Origin: Akkermansia muciniphila | GTDB lineage: Bacteria; Verrucomicrobiota; Verrucomicrobiia; Verrucomicrobiales; Akkermansiaceae | DNA: 35,648 bases | Direction of reading: 5' to 3' | Assembly (NCBI GenBank): GCA_945873305.1 | Contig: CAMCCX010000025.1 | Span: forward strand, 1 to 35,648 | Shown here: positions 17,574 to 26,570 of the stretch, piece after piece | Layout of the letters: the number at the start of each line of letters is the position of its first letter | Position numbering within the stretch: position 1 is the stretch's first letter | Made by a program: the position numbers and the translations under genes | Notes under the pieces: model-generated | Told to the model about the DNA's origin: nothing | Databases searched by the model: none | The model's input: the letters and a program-made list of their open reading frames with translations, nothing else

Positions 17574-17888
17574 ATGAAAACCACCAACCTGATCCTGCTC
17601 ACGATCATCGCCGAGGACGAACTCGAAAGCCGCCTCATCGCGGATCTGAAATCACTCGGCGTCCGCGGCTACACGATCTGCTCCGTCCGCGGCGAGGGCC
17701 ACCACGGCCTGCGGGCCAGCCAATGGGAGGGCGAGAACATCAAAATCGAAGTCATCGTGGACAGCGCCCTAGCAGACGCCATCGGCGAGCACGTCGCCAA
17801 CGCCTACTTCCCGCACTTCGCGACGATTCTCTATCTGCTCCCAGTGCAAGTCCTGCGCGAGGGGAAATTCACCCAGCATCTTCCCTAA
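17574..17888 (+). CDS. sbtB: SbtB-like PII-family regulatory protein
   Basis: 104-aa PII-like protein directly after sbtA (3-nt gap): LLTIIAEDELESRLIADLKSLGVRGYTICSVRGEGHHGLR...NIKIEVIVDS...YFPHFATILYLLPVQVLR. Confidence 0.85.
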   Translation: MKTTNLILLTIIAEDELESRLIADLKSLGVRGYTICSVRGEGHHGLRASQWEGENIKIEVIVDSALADAIGEHVANAYFPHFATILYLLPVQVLREGKFTQHLP

Positions 17889-17889
17889 A

Positions 17890-17950
17890 GTGTTCCGGCT
17901 GTCTCAGCCGGAAGCGGAGCCAATGAACCCGGCTGAGACAGCCGGGACAC
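17890..17950. repeat. Near-perfect inverted repeat (22-nt arms, 17-nt spacer), REP-like
   Basis: Left arm gtgttccggctgtctcagccgg (17890-17911); right arm ccggctgagacagccgggacac (17929-17950); one mismatch between arms. Confidence 0.85.
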
Positions 17951-18053
17951 GTTACGCGTATGGATCGTGCTCCAGACCAGCGCGCCATCCCGCGATGCCG
18001 TGGCCGACGCCAAGCGCAACGGCGACTATCTGCGAGGTCTCTTCAAGCCTTGA
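17951..18053 (+). pseudogene. Short coding relic (C-terminal gene fragment)
   Basis: Start-less frame ...RVWIVLQTSAPSRDAVADAKRNGDYLRGLFKP* has protein-like composition and directly follows the inverted repeat. Confidence 0.35.
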
Positions 18054-18057
18054 GGGA

Positions 18058-18480
18058 TTATTTGATGAAGTATCCGGATACGCGCCAGGCGCCGTCACCC
18101 TTCATGGGGGTAATCGTCTCCACCGAATCGCGCTTATTCGCGAATGAGGTCTTGAACTGAATCACCACATACTCGCCATCGGGCGCGCCCGGCAGCTCCG
18201 TCTTGTGCTCCGCAGAAATCAGCTCGCGCGACTTCATCTCGCCAAAGGGCTTGCGAGCCGCGGCGATCATCTCAGACCACTGCTCCTCCTTCACCTTCTC
18301 TTTGAAAAACGGGGCCGCCTCCTGCCAGCTCTTCTTATATTCCTTGGCATCCACCAACCCCAACCACGCCTTCGCGGCAGTCACCGCGGGATCAGTCTGC
18401 TCACCAGCTTGCGCGTGACCTGCGAGAATTCCGAATGCGCATGCTAGCAACAGGATCTTCATCATTCTTAGTTTTTTCAT
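18058..18480 (-). CDS. DUF4019-domain exported protein
   Basis: Signal peptide; AAKAWLGLVDAKEYKKSWQEAAPFFKEKVKEEQWSEMIAAARKPFGEMKSREL...EYVVIQFKTSFANKRDSVETITPMKGDGAWRVSGYFIK. Confidence 0.8.
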   Translation of the reverse strand: MKKLRMMKILLLACAFGILAGHAQAGEQTDPAVTAAKAWLGLVDAKEYKKSWQEAAPFFKEKVKEEQWSEMIAAARKPFGEMKSRELISAEHKTELPGAPDGEYVVIQFKTSFANKRDSVETITPMKGDGAWRVSGYFIK

Positions 18481-18528
18481 GGAATTTGCTCTGTGACGGA
18501 GCGGGTTGGTCTTACCAAGCTCACGTAA

Positions 18529-19764
18529 TCAGCACACTGGCCCGGCGCTTTTCACCAGCGTCATCACGCATTCCAGGTGCCGGGTGTGCGGGAAGAGGTC
18601 GAAGGGCTGGACGTCGGCCAACTGGTAGCCGCCCTCGCTCAGTTGCTTGAGGTCGCGGACCTGGGTGGCGGGATCACAGGAGACATAGACGACGCGCGCG
18701 GGGCCGTATTTCACGAGCTGCTCGATGAACTCCGGGGTGCAGCCCTTGCGCGGCGGGTCGATGACGACGGCGGTGTCCGCGGCGGGGAAACTGATCTGGT
18801 CGAAGATCGCCTCGGCGGAGGCGGTGAGGAATTTCGCGTTGGTGATGGAGTTGGCGGCGGCGTTCTTGCGCGCCCACTCGCAGGAGGTTTCTGAAACCTC
18901 GACGCCGGCGACCTGCTCGAAGCTTTTCGCCAGAGTTAGAGAAAACAGGCCGGAGCCGCAGTAGGCGTCCACCAGGAATTTCGCGCCGCCGGCGGACGCC
19001 TGCTTGGCGACGTAGCCGGTGAAGGCGGGGAGGATGAACGGATTGTTCTGGAAGAAATCGCCGGCGAGGAACTGGAATTTCAAATCGCCGACGTGCTCGG
19101 TGGCCACGGCGCGGAAGTCGGTTTCCACCCGGTCTTCGGTGGCTCGCAGCAGGACGGTGGCGCCGCGCTTGAAGGTGTTAGCCCGCGCGCGCAGGCCGTC
19201 GCGGATGGCCGGAAGCTCGCGGTTGATCGTGTCCATCGCGATGGGGCACTGCGGCACGTCGATGAGCGAGGAGCGGCGGCCGAAGGCGAGAAATCCGATA
19301 GGTCCGAGGTCGCCGTCCTTGGCTTTTTCAAAGTGCGGGGTGATTTTCGAGCGGTAATTCCACCTTTGTTCCGAGGACAGGCAGTCGTTCACCGGGAAGG
19401 TGATGGCGGCCATGTGCTTCATCAGCTCGCCGACCTGACGGGTCTTCCAAGCGAGCTGTTTGTCGTAGGAAAGATGCTGGTATTGGCAGCCGCCGCACTC
19501 GCCGAACAGCGGGCAACCGGGCGCGATGCGGTCGGGCGAGGGGCTGAGCACCGCGACGAGATCGGCGTGGGAGCAGTTCTTGTCGTTGCGGAAGACGCGG
19601 GCTTTGACGACCTCACCCGGCAGGGAAAACGGCACGAAGACCACCCAGCCATCGATCCGGCCGACGCCCGCACCGAGATTGGTCAGGGCGTCGATGGTGA
19701 TCTCGATTTCCTGGTGATACTCGAAGGGCGTGGGGACAAATTTTTTCGGCGGGCGTGGAAACAT
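18529..19764 (-). CDS. 23S rRNA (uracil-5-)-methyltransferase, RlmD/RumA family
   Basis: TRAM-like N-terminus, Fe-S cysteines CPLFGECGGCQYQHLSY, VDAYCGSGLFSL, VIDPPRKGC, YVSCDPATQVRDL. Confidence 0.93.
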   Translation of the reverse strand: MFPRPPKKFVPTPFEYHQEIEITIDALTNLGAGVGRIDGWVVFVPFSLPGEVVKARVFRNDKNCSHADLVAVLSPSPDRIAPGCPLFGECGGCQYQHLSYDKQLAWKTRQVGELMKHMAAITFPVNDCLSSEQRWNYRSKITPHFEKAKDGDLGPIGFLAFGRRSSLIDVPQCPIAMDTINRELPAIRDGLRARANTFKRGATVLLRATEDRVETDFRAVATEHVGDLKFQFLAGDFFQNNPFILPAFTGYVAKQASAGGAKFLVDAYCGSGLFSLTLAKSFEQVAGVEVSETSCEWARKNAAANSITNAKFLTASAEAIFDQISFPAADTAVVIDPPRKGCTPEFIEQLVKYGPARVVYVSCDPATQVRDLKQLSEGGYQLADVQPFDLFPHTRHLECVMTLVKSAGPVC

Positions 19765-19892
19765 GGTCGGGCGGAAGATTGCGCGGCGAAATCCCGCCGG
19801 GCAAACGATTTCAGCAAACTGCCGGGCACCGGTGCTCAAATATCCGCAGCAAACGCATTGTCCGCGCCGCGCAAACCGCACAGTATGCGCCC

Positions 19893-21566
19893 GTGACTGA
19901 ATTCCTATCGCGCATCAAAGAAATTTCGCCGCACGCCGAGCCCATCCTCGTGCTTTCCCTCACCGCCATCCTCGGGTTGCTGCTGGGCAGCATCAAAATT
20001 CGCGGCATGAAGCTCGGCGTCGCCGGGATGCTGTTCAGCGGGCTGCTGCTCGGGCATTTCGGCCTCAGCCTCGATCCACATCTGATGGCGTTTCTCAAGG
20101 AGTTCGGGCTGGTATTGTTCGTTTTCACGGTGGGCCTACAGTTAGGCCCGGGGTTTTTCAACTCCCTGAAAAGCGACGGGCTCAAGCTCAACTCGCTGGC
20201 CGTCATGGTGGTGCTGTTCGGCGCGGCCATCGCTTATGGCACCGGGTATTTCCTCAAGTGGGACATCGGCGTGATGGCCGGCACGCTGTCCGGAGCCACC
20301 ACCAACACCCCGTCGCTCGGCGCCGCGCAGCAGGCGATGGCGACGACCGGAAACGGAGCCCAACAGGCGAATCTAGCCGCCATGGCCTACGCCGTGGCCT
20401 ATCCGTTCGGGGTGCTCGGGATCATTCTCGCGATGGTGATCATCCGCATGATTTTCCGGATCGACCCGAAGAAGGAACTCGTCCTCCTCCAACAGAAAAT
20501 GGCGGAAGGCGTCAGCGAAGTGCGCCGCGCCACCTTCGTTATCGAGAACGCCAACTTGGCCGGCGAGGCGATCAAGAACATTCCCGGACTCGGCGACGAA
20601 GGGATCGTCGTCTCGCGCGTCCGCAGGAACGCCGACGGGGAAACCCAGGTGGCCACCCGCGACACGGTGATCCAGCTCGGCGACAAGGTTCTCGCCGTGG
20701 GCTCGCCGGAACAACTCCACCGCGCCGAGCTCAGCGTGGGCCACGAGGTGGACGAGGATTTGCGGGCCGCGGCGGGTGCCATCACGGCCAAGCGGATCGT
20801 CGTCACCCACAAGGACGTCGTCGGCAAGACCATCGCCGCCACTGAGATTTCCCAGCGCTTCGGAGTGACCGTCAGCCGAATCAGTCGCCAGGACATGATT
20901 CTCACCGCCATGCCTAACATGCGCTTGCAGTTCGGCGACATGCTCAATCTCGTCGGCGAGGAAGGAGCGATCGAGCAGGCGGCGAAAGTTCTGGGCAACT
21001 CGGTCAGGCAACTCAACGAGACGAGCTTCGCCTCGATCTTCGTCGGCATCACGGTGGGGATCCTGGCAGGACTCTATCCGTGGAACCTGCCCGGAGTGCC
21101 GGTGCCGCTGCGCCTCGGTCTGGCAGGCGGACCGCTCATCATCGCCATTCTGATGGGGCGTGTGGGAAAGATCGGCCCGCTGGTCATCCACATGCCGATC
21201 AACGCGAACACGGCCTTCCGCGAGCTCGGCATCATTTTCTTCCTCGCCTGCGTCGGTCTCGGCGCGGGTGCGAAATTCGTGGAAACCGCCTTCTCCGCGA
21301 CCGGCCTTCAATGGATGGCTCTCGGTGCCGCCGTCACCACCATCCCGCTGCTCGTCGTCGGCGTGATCGCCCGGAAATGGCTCAAGGTCAACTATCTCAC
21401 CCTCGTCGGCGTGCTCGCCGGCAGCATGACGGACCCGCCGGCCCTCGCCTTCGCCAACAAGCTCGCCAACTCCGACTATCCGTCACTGTCCTACGCCAAT
21501 GTCTATCCGCTGACGATGCTGCTCCGGATTCTCGTCGCACAGATGGCGGTGTTATGGCTGTGCTGA
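19893..21566 (+). CDS. AspT/YidE/YbjL-type putative transporter with TrkA-C (RCK_C) domains
   Basis: GTG start at 19893; GLQLGPGFFNSLK, LSGATTNTPSLGAAQQA, two central RCK_C-like segments, LAGSMTDPPALAFANKL. Confidence 0.9.
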   Translation: MTEFLSRIKEISPHAEPILVLSLTAILGLLLGSIKIRGMKLGVAGMLFSGLLLGHFGLSLDPHLMAFLKEFGLVLFVFTVGLQLGPGFFNSLKSDGLKLNSLAVMVVLFGAAIAYGTGYFLKWDIGVMAGTLSGATTNTPSLGAAQQAMATTGNGAQQANLAAMAYAVAYPFGVLGIILAMVIIRMIFRIDPKKELVLLQQKMAEGVSEVRRATFVIENANLAGEAIKNIPGLGDEGIVVSRVRRNADGETQVATRDTVIQLGDKVLAVGSPEQLHRAELSVGHEVDEDLRAAAGAITAKRIVVTHKDVVGKTIAATEISQRFGVTVSRISRQDMILTAMPNMRLQFGDMLNLVGEEGAIEQAAKVLGNSVRQLNETSFASIFVGITVGILAGLYPWNLPGVPVPLRLGLAGGPLIIAILMGRVGKIGPLVIHMPINANTAFRELGIIFFLACVGLGAGAKFVETAFSATGLQWMALGAAVTTIPLLVVGVIARKWLKVNYLTLVGVLAGSMTDPPALAFANKLANSDYPSLSYANVYPLTMLLRILVAQMAVLWLC

Positions 21567-24500
21567 TTCGCCATTTAGCGACGCCCGGAGCGTGCCTTTC
21601 TTGAGCTCGCGTTCGCGCAGCCAGAGGAAAATCACCGGGGTGACGATGAGGATGTGGATCAGGCTGGAGATCATCCCGCCGATGACCGGAGTGGCTAACG
21701 GCTTCATGATTTCCGCACCTTGGCGACTGCTCCACATGATGGGCACCAGGCTGGCGACGGTGGTGGCCACGGTCATGACCTTGGGGCGCAACCGGAGTTT
21801 CGCGCCGTCCTTGACCGCCTGGATCAGGTCGGCGCGGGTGAAGGCGGCGCCGAGTTTCGACATGCTGGCCTTCACGGTTTCCTCCAGATAGACGACCATC
21901 ACCACGCCGGTCTGCACGGCGGTGCCGAAGAGCGCGATGTAGCCGACCCACACGGCGCCGTTGAAATTATAGCCCAGCACCTTTTGCAACAGCACGCCGC
22001 CGCTGAGCGCGAACGGCACGGCGAGCATGACGTGCGCGGCTTCCATGCCGCTGTTGAAAACCATGAATAGCAGCACGAAAATCACCATCATTACCAACGG
22101 GAAAATCAGCCACATGGTCTTGGTGAAGCGGCGTTGGTTCTCATATTCACCAGTCATCTTGTAAGTCATGCCCTCCCAGTTGACGGATTTGAGTTTCGCC
22201 TCGATTTCCTCGACGAAGCCGCCGAGGTCGCGGTCCTGCACGTTGGCCTGCACATAGCTCCGGAGCTTGCCGTTTTCCGAAGCGATTTCGTTAGCGCCGA
22301 TGCTGCGGGTGATCTTCGCAACCATGCCCAGCGGGATGTAGGCGGAGGCCTCGGAGGATGACGCATTCATAGGCCCTATGCGAAGTATAGGACCCATATC
22401 AGATCTCCCCGCGATGAGAATACGACTGAGTTTCTCGATGTCATCCCTCTCACCGCGCTCGACCCGGATCTGAATCGGGAAACGCTGGCGGCCTTCGATG
22501 GTGGTGCTGACGTTCTTGCCGCCGATAGAAATCTCCACCGCGTCCAGCACGTCCTTCGCGCTGAGTCCGTAGCGGGCCATGGCGACGCGGTCGACCTCGA
22601 TGTTCAGATAGGGTTTCCCCTGAACCCGTGACGGGGAAACTCCGGCCGCGCCCGGAACTTCGTTGATGAGCTTTTCGATCTCGAAAGCCTTGCGCTGAAT
22701 GGCGTCGAGGTTGTCGCCATAGATCTTCACGCCGACCTGTGCGCGGATGCCGGTGTAAAGCATGAGGATACGGTTTTCAATGGGCTGAAGAAAAGCGGGC
22801 ACGTAGCCGGGCACTTCCTTCATTTTCTCGGTGAGCTCGGCCTTGAGCTTCTCCATCGTCATGCCCTCGCGCCACGCCGGGTTGCGCTTCACCCGGAATT
22901 TCCCGTTAGGAATGTATTCAGGCTTGAGCATGATGGTGGTTTCCAACATTTCCGTCGGCGCGGGATCGGTGGCGGTTTCGAACCGGCCGAGCTTGCCGGC
23001 CACGGTTTCCACTTCGGGCGTGGCGGCGATGATCTGGTCCTGCCAGGACATCACCCGCTGGATCTCCTTGAAGCCGGTTTTCGGCATCAGCACCGGCATG
23101 TGAAGAAGGCTACCCTCGTTGAGCGGCGGCATGAACTCCTTGCCGAAGCCCGCAAACAAATCCGCGGTGCGAGTGAAGCCGGCGTCGGCGAGTTGCTTGG
23201 TGGTGGCGCGTGGCAGGCCGAAGGCTAGCAGCAGGCAGAATGCCAGCAGGATCACCGCCGCACCGACGACGGTCTTGCGGTGGTTCAGCGCCCATGAAAG
23301 CGCCGGATCGTAGATGCGCATGAGGAAGCCCATCACGATATTTCGGTCCTCCTCGTGATACGGGCCGCGCACGAGGAAGGAGCAGAGGACGGGCACCAGC
23401 GTTACGCCCAGCACCGTGGCTCCGAGCATCGCGAAGGTCTTGGTGAACGCCAATGGATGGAATAATTTCCCCTCCTGACCGGTGAGCGCGAAGACGGGCA
23501 GGAAGGCTAGCAGGATGATCCCCATCGCGAAAAAGATCGGCCGGCCGACTTGTTGGGAGGCGCTGAGGGTCGTTTGCCAGCGTTCCGCGGCGGTGAGCGG
23601 GCGGCCTTTTTCCTTCTCCTCGGTCTCGCAGTGCCGGATGACGTTTTCCGTCACCACGATGGCCGCGTCCACCAGCACGCCGATGGCGATGGCGATGCCC
23701 GTTAGCGACATGATGTTGCTGGTGATGTCGAATTCCTTCATCAGCAGGAAGGACACCAGGATCGAGATCGGCAGCGGCAACGTGACGATGAGGATGCTGC
23801 GGAAGTGCCACAGGAAAATGATGTGAGCGAGCGTGACGAGGACGATTTCCTCGATGAGCGCGTGCTTGAGCGTGTCGATGGTGCGGTCGATCAACTCACT
23901 GCGGTCGTAGAACGGTCGGATGGTGACACCGGGCGGCAAGCTGGCGGCGATCACGTCGATTTTTTGCTTCACCCGCTCAATGACGGCCTTGGCGTTCTCA
24001 CCGGTGCGCATGACAACGGTGCCGCCGACCGCTTCGCGGCCATTCAGATCAAGCGCGCCGCGGCGGTAGTCGCCGCCGATCTGGATGGTGGCGATGTCCT
24101 TCAAATAGATCGGCGTGCCTTCCACCGCCTTCACGGTGACGAGTTCCAAATCCTCGGGTCCGGTGACGAGGCCGATGCCGCGGAGCACGAACTCCGCGCC
24201 GTTTTCCTCCACGGTTTTCCCGCCAACGTTGAGGTTGGCGTTTTGCACGGCGGTCATCACCTCCATCAGCGTGACGTTCGCCGCCCGCATTTTGGTGGAG
24301 GAAAGCTCTACCTGATACTGTTTCACAAACCCGCCGATGCTGGCGACTTCGGCGACGCCTTGGACGCTGGCGAGGTCGTAGCGGATTTTCCAATCCTGGA
24401 GCGAGCGGAGCTGCGCAAGGTCATAGCCGCCTTCCGGAGCCTTCGCGGGATCGACGTCCAGGTAATATTGATAGACCCAGCCGAGACCGGAGGCATCGGG

Positions 24501-24890
24501 GCCTAACTGCGGCGTCACACCTTCCGGCATCTGGCCTTGGAGGAAATTCAACCGTTCCAAAACCCGGGCGCGGGCGAAGTAGGTGTCGACCTTGTCCTCG
24601 AAGATGATGGTGGCGAGCGAAAAGCCGAACATGGACGTGGCGCGGACTTCCTTCACTCCCGCGAGCCCCTGAAGGCCGGTGGAGAGCGGGAAAGTCACCT
24701 GGTCCTCGACCTCCTGCGGGCTGCGGCCCATCCAGTCGGCATAGATTAACACTTGGTTTTCCGTGAGGTCCGGGATGGCGTCCACCGGCGTCAGGCGAAC
24801 GGCGCGGATGCCGAGCGCGACTAGCAGAAGTGCTCCACAGAGGACGAGGAACCGGTTTTTCAGGCTCCATTCGATGACTTTTTCAATCAT
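21552..24890 (-). CDS. cusA: CusA/CzcA family heavy-metal efflux RND transporter
   Basis: MIEKVIEWSLKNRFLVLCGALLLVALG...DAIPDLTENQVLIYADWMGRSPQEVEDQVTFPLSTGLQGLAGVKEVRATSMFGFS. Confidence 0.95.
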   Translation of the reverse strand: MIEKVIEWSLKNRFLVLCGALLLVALGIRAVRLTPVDAIPDLTENQVLIYADWMGRSPQEVEDQVTFPLSTGLQGLAGVKEVRATSMFGFSLATIIFEDKVDTYFARARVLERLNFLQGQMPEGVTPQLGPDASGLGWVYQYYLDVDPAKAPEGGYDLAQLRSLQDWKIRYDLASVQGVAEVASIGGFVKQYQVELSSTKMRAANVTLMEVMTAVQNANLNVGGKTVEENGAEFVLRGIGLVTGPEDLELVTVKAVEGTPIYLKDIATIQIGGDYRRGALDLNGREAVGGTVVMRTGENAKAVIERVKQKIDVIAASLPPGVTIRPFYDRSELIDRTIDTLKHALIEEIVLVTLAHIIFLWHFRSILIVTLPLPISILVSFLLMKEFDITSNIMSLTGIAIAIGVLVDAAIVVTENVIRHCETEEKEKGRPLTAAERWQTTLSASQQVGRPIFFAMGIILLAFLPVFALTGQEGKLFHPLAFTKTFAMLGATVLGVTLVPVLCSFLVRGPYHEEDRNIVMGFLMRIYDPALSWALNHRKTVVGAAVILLAFCLLLAFGLPRATTKQLADAGFTRTADLFAGFGKEFMPPLNEGSLLHMPVLMPKTGFKEIQRVMSWQDQIIAATPEVETVAGKLGRFETATDPAPTEMLETTIMLKPEYIPNGKFRVKRNPAWREGMTMEKLKAELTEKMKEVPGYVPAFLQPIENRILMLYTGIRAQVGVKIYGDNLDAIQRKAFEIEKLINEVPGAAGVSPSRVQGKPYLNIEVDRVAMARYGLSAKDVLDAVEISIGGKNVSTTIEGRQRFPIQIRVERGERDDIEKLSRILIAGRSDMGPILRIGPMNASSSEASAYIPLGMVAKITRSIGANEIASENGKLRSYVQANVQDRDLGGFVEEIEAKLKSVNWEGMTYKMTGEYENQRRFTKTMWLIFPLVMMVIFVLLFMVFNSGMEAAHVMLAVPFALSGGVLLQKVLGYNFNGAVWVGYIALFGTAVQTGVVMVVYLEETVKASMSKLGAAFTRADLIQAVKDGAKLRLRPKVMTVATTVASLVPIMWSSRQGAEIMKPLATPVIGGMISSLIHILIVTPVIFLWLRERELKKGTLRASLNGESAQP

Positions 24891-26566
24891 TTGATCTCCT
24901 TTCCGCACTCGGACATTTCCTTCCCGAAGAATGGATGGGTCATGCTCCGGCCACCGGTCTGGATCCAGCGTCCTTTCTTGGGCGCGCCCGGTATGCTCTG
25001 GTCCACCATCGGGCATTCATAGATCTGGAATTCCGGGGTTTGTCCGGCTTTGCGCAGCGGTTCGAGCGCGGCAGTGGCGGCGACGGAGAATTTGTGGAAG
25101 GCGGCGCGGGCGGCTTTCAGATCGTCGAAGCCATGGAAGTGGCGGGCCTTGTCGAGGTCATCCAGGTTCTCCACGTTAGAGCGCAGAAGCTTCACCATGG
25201 CACCGGTGACGTCCATCGCCGGTTCGCTGGCGGTGTTGAATTTCGCCAGATCATCCGCGCCGAGCGCGGCGGCCATGGCGTCGGCGACCTTGATGAAATC
25301 GGCGATGGATTTCTTTTGTTCTTCGTTGAGCCCGGCGAGCGGCGCGGTCACCAGCATCGTTTCGGGCGGACTCATGAAAGCGCGGTTCATTTCGGCCTGG
25401 CCGTCGATGAGCAAGTTGCCGTTAGTGACGACGGATTCTCCCTCCTTGATGCCTGATAAGACTTCCAGGAGCGTGTCGCCGCGGCGGCCGGTCTTGATGA
25501 CGGTATGCGCGTAGGCGCCACCTGTTTGGTCGATGTAAACCACGGCGTCGGCCCCGGTTTCGATCACGGAGGAGCGGGGAATGGTGAGCACGGCGGGCGC
25601 TTCAAGCGCGATCATGCCGTCGGCATAGAGGCGGTGGAGGAGTTCGCGGCGGCCGTTGACGAGCGGGTTGTCCAGCTCGACGCGCACCTTGGTGGAACGG
25701 GTGGCCTCGTCGAAGTTAGGGTCGATGAAGGTGATTTTCCCGATGAATTCCTTATTGGGAATCGAAGGCGTGGTGACCGTCACGGGCAGGTCGGGCTTGA
25801 TCCACGGCATGTCCTGTTCGTAAGCGCGGAACATGAACCACATGGTGGAGAAATCGGCGATTTCAAAGAGTTGCTCGCCGGTAGCGACATATTGTCCTTC
25901 GTAGATGGACTGGGCGACGACGGTGCCGCTGACGGGTGATAGAATCTGCGAGGTGAGCAAGTCGGCGGGCTTTTGATCGAGCGCGTCGATTTGCTGCTGG
26001 ATGAGACCCATTTGGCGCAATCGGAGTGCGGTGTTTTTTCTGAGCTCGCCGCCGATTTGGCGGTATTCGCGTTCGGCCTGGAGCAGCGAGGGGCTGTAGA
26101 ATTCCGCGAGCGGCTGGCCTTCGTTGACCTCGGCACCGATGTAATTCACGTGCAGTTTGTCGATGCGCCCGTCCACATAGGCAGAGAGCACGCGGTGGCG
26201 CATGGCGTTGTCATCAATGGTGCCGGAGACGCTCAAGGTGCGGACGAGCGGGCGGGTTTTGGCCTCGGCAGTTTGAACGTGCAGCACTTGAATCTGGTTC
26301 TGGGTGAGGGCGACGACATTGCCGCCGCCAGACTCATCGAAGCCCTTTTCTCCCTCGTAAACGGGCGTAAGCTCCATGCCGCAGATGGTGCAGCGGCCTG
26401 GCTTGTCGCTCTTGATCCACGGATGCATGGCGCTTTGATAGAACGCGGGCTTGCGTTCGGCGGTCGGCGTGGCGGGGCCTGAAGCCGATGTGGTTTTTTG
26501 CAGGATGAACCAAGTGGCTCCTGCGGCTAGCACGGCGGTGATGATGATGGTGAGTAGTGTTTTCAT
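24887..26566 (-). CDS. cusB: CusB-type periplasmic adaptor with N-terminal heavy-metal-binding motif and C-terminal DUF3347-like/CusF-like extension
   Basis: YQSAMHPWIKSDKPGRCTICGMELTPVYEGE; adaptor core; C-terminal ...EFQIYECPMVDQSIPGAPKKGRWIQTGGRSMTHPFFGKEMSECGKEIK; 4-nt overlap with cusA. Confidence 0.92.
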   Translation of the reverse strand: MKTLLTIIITAVLAAGATWFILQKTTSASGPATPTAERKPAFYQSAMHPWIKSDKPGRCTICGMELTPVYEGEKGFDESGGGNVVALTQNQIQVLHVQTAEAKTRPLVRTLSVSGTIDDNAMRHRVLSAYVDGRIDKLHVNYIGAEVNEGQPLAEFYSPSLLQAEREYRQIGGELRKNTALRLRQMGLIQQQIDALDQKPADLLTSQILSPVSGTVVAQSIYEGQYVATGEQLFEIADFSTMWFMFRAYEQDMPWIKPDLPVTVTTPSIPNKEFIGKITFIDPNFDEATRSTKVRVELDNPLVNGRRELLHRLYADGMIALEAPAVLTIPRSSVIETGADAVVYIDQTGGAYAHTVIKTGRRGDTLLEVLSGIKEGESVVTNGNLLIDGQAEMNRAFMSPPETMLVTAPLAGLNEEQKKSIADFIKVADAMAAALGADDLAKFNTASEPAMDVTGAMVKLLRSNVENLDDLDKARHFHGFDDLKAARAAFHKFSVAATAALEPLRKAGQTPEFQIYECPMVDQSIPGAPKKGRWIQTGGRSMTHPFFGKEMSECGKEIK

Positions 26567-26570
26567 GGTT

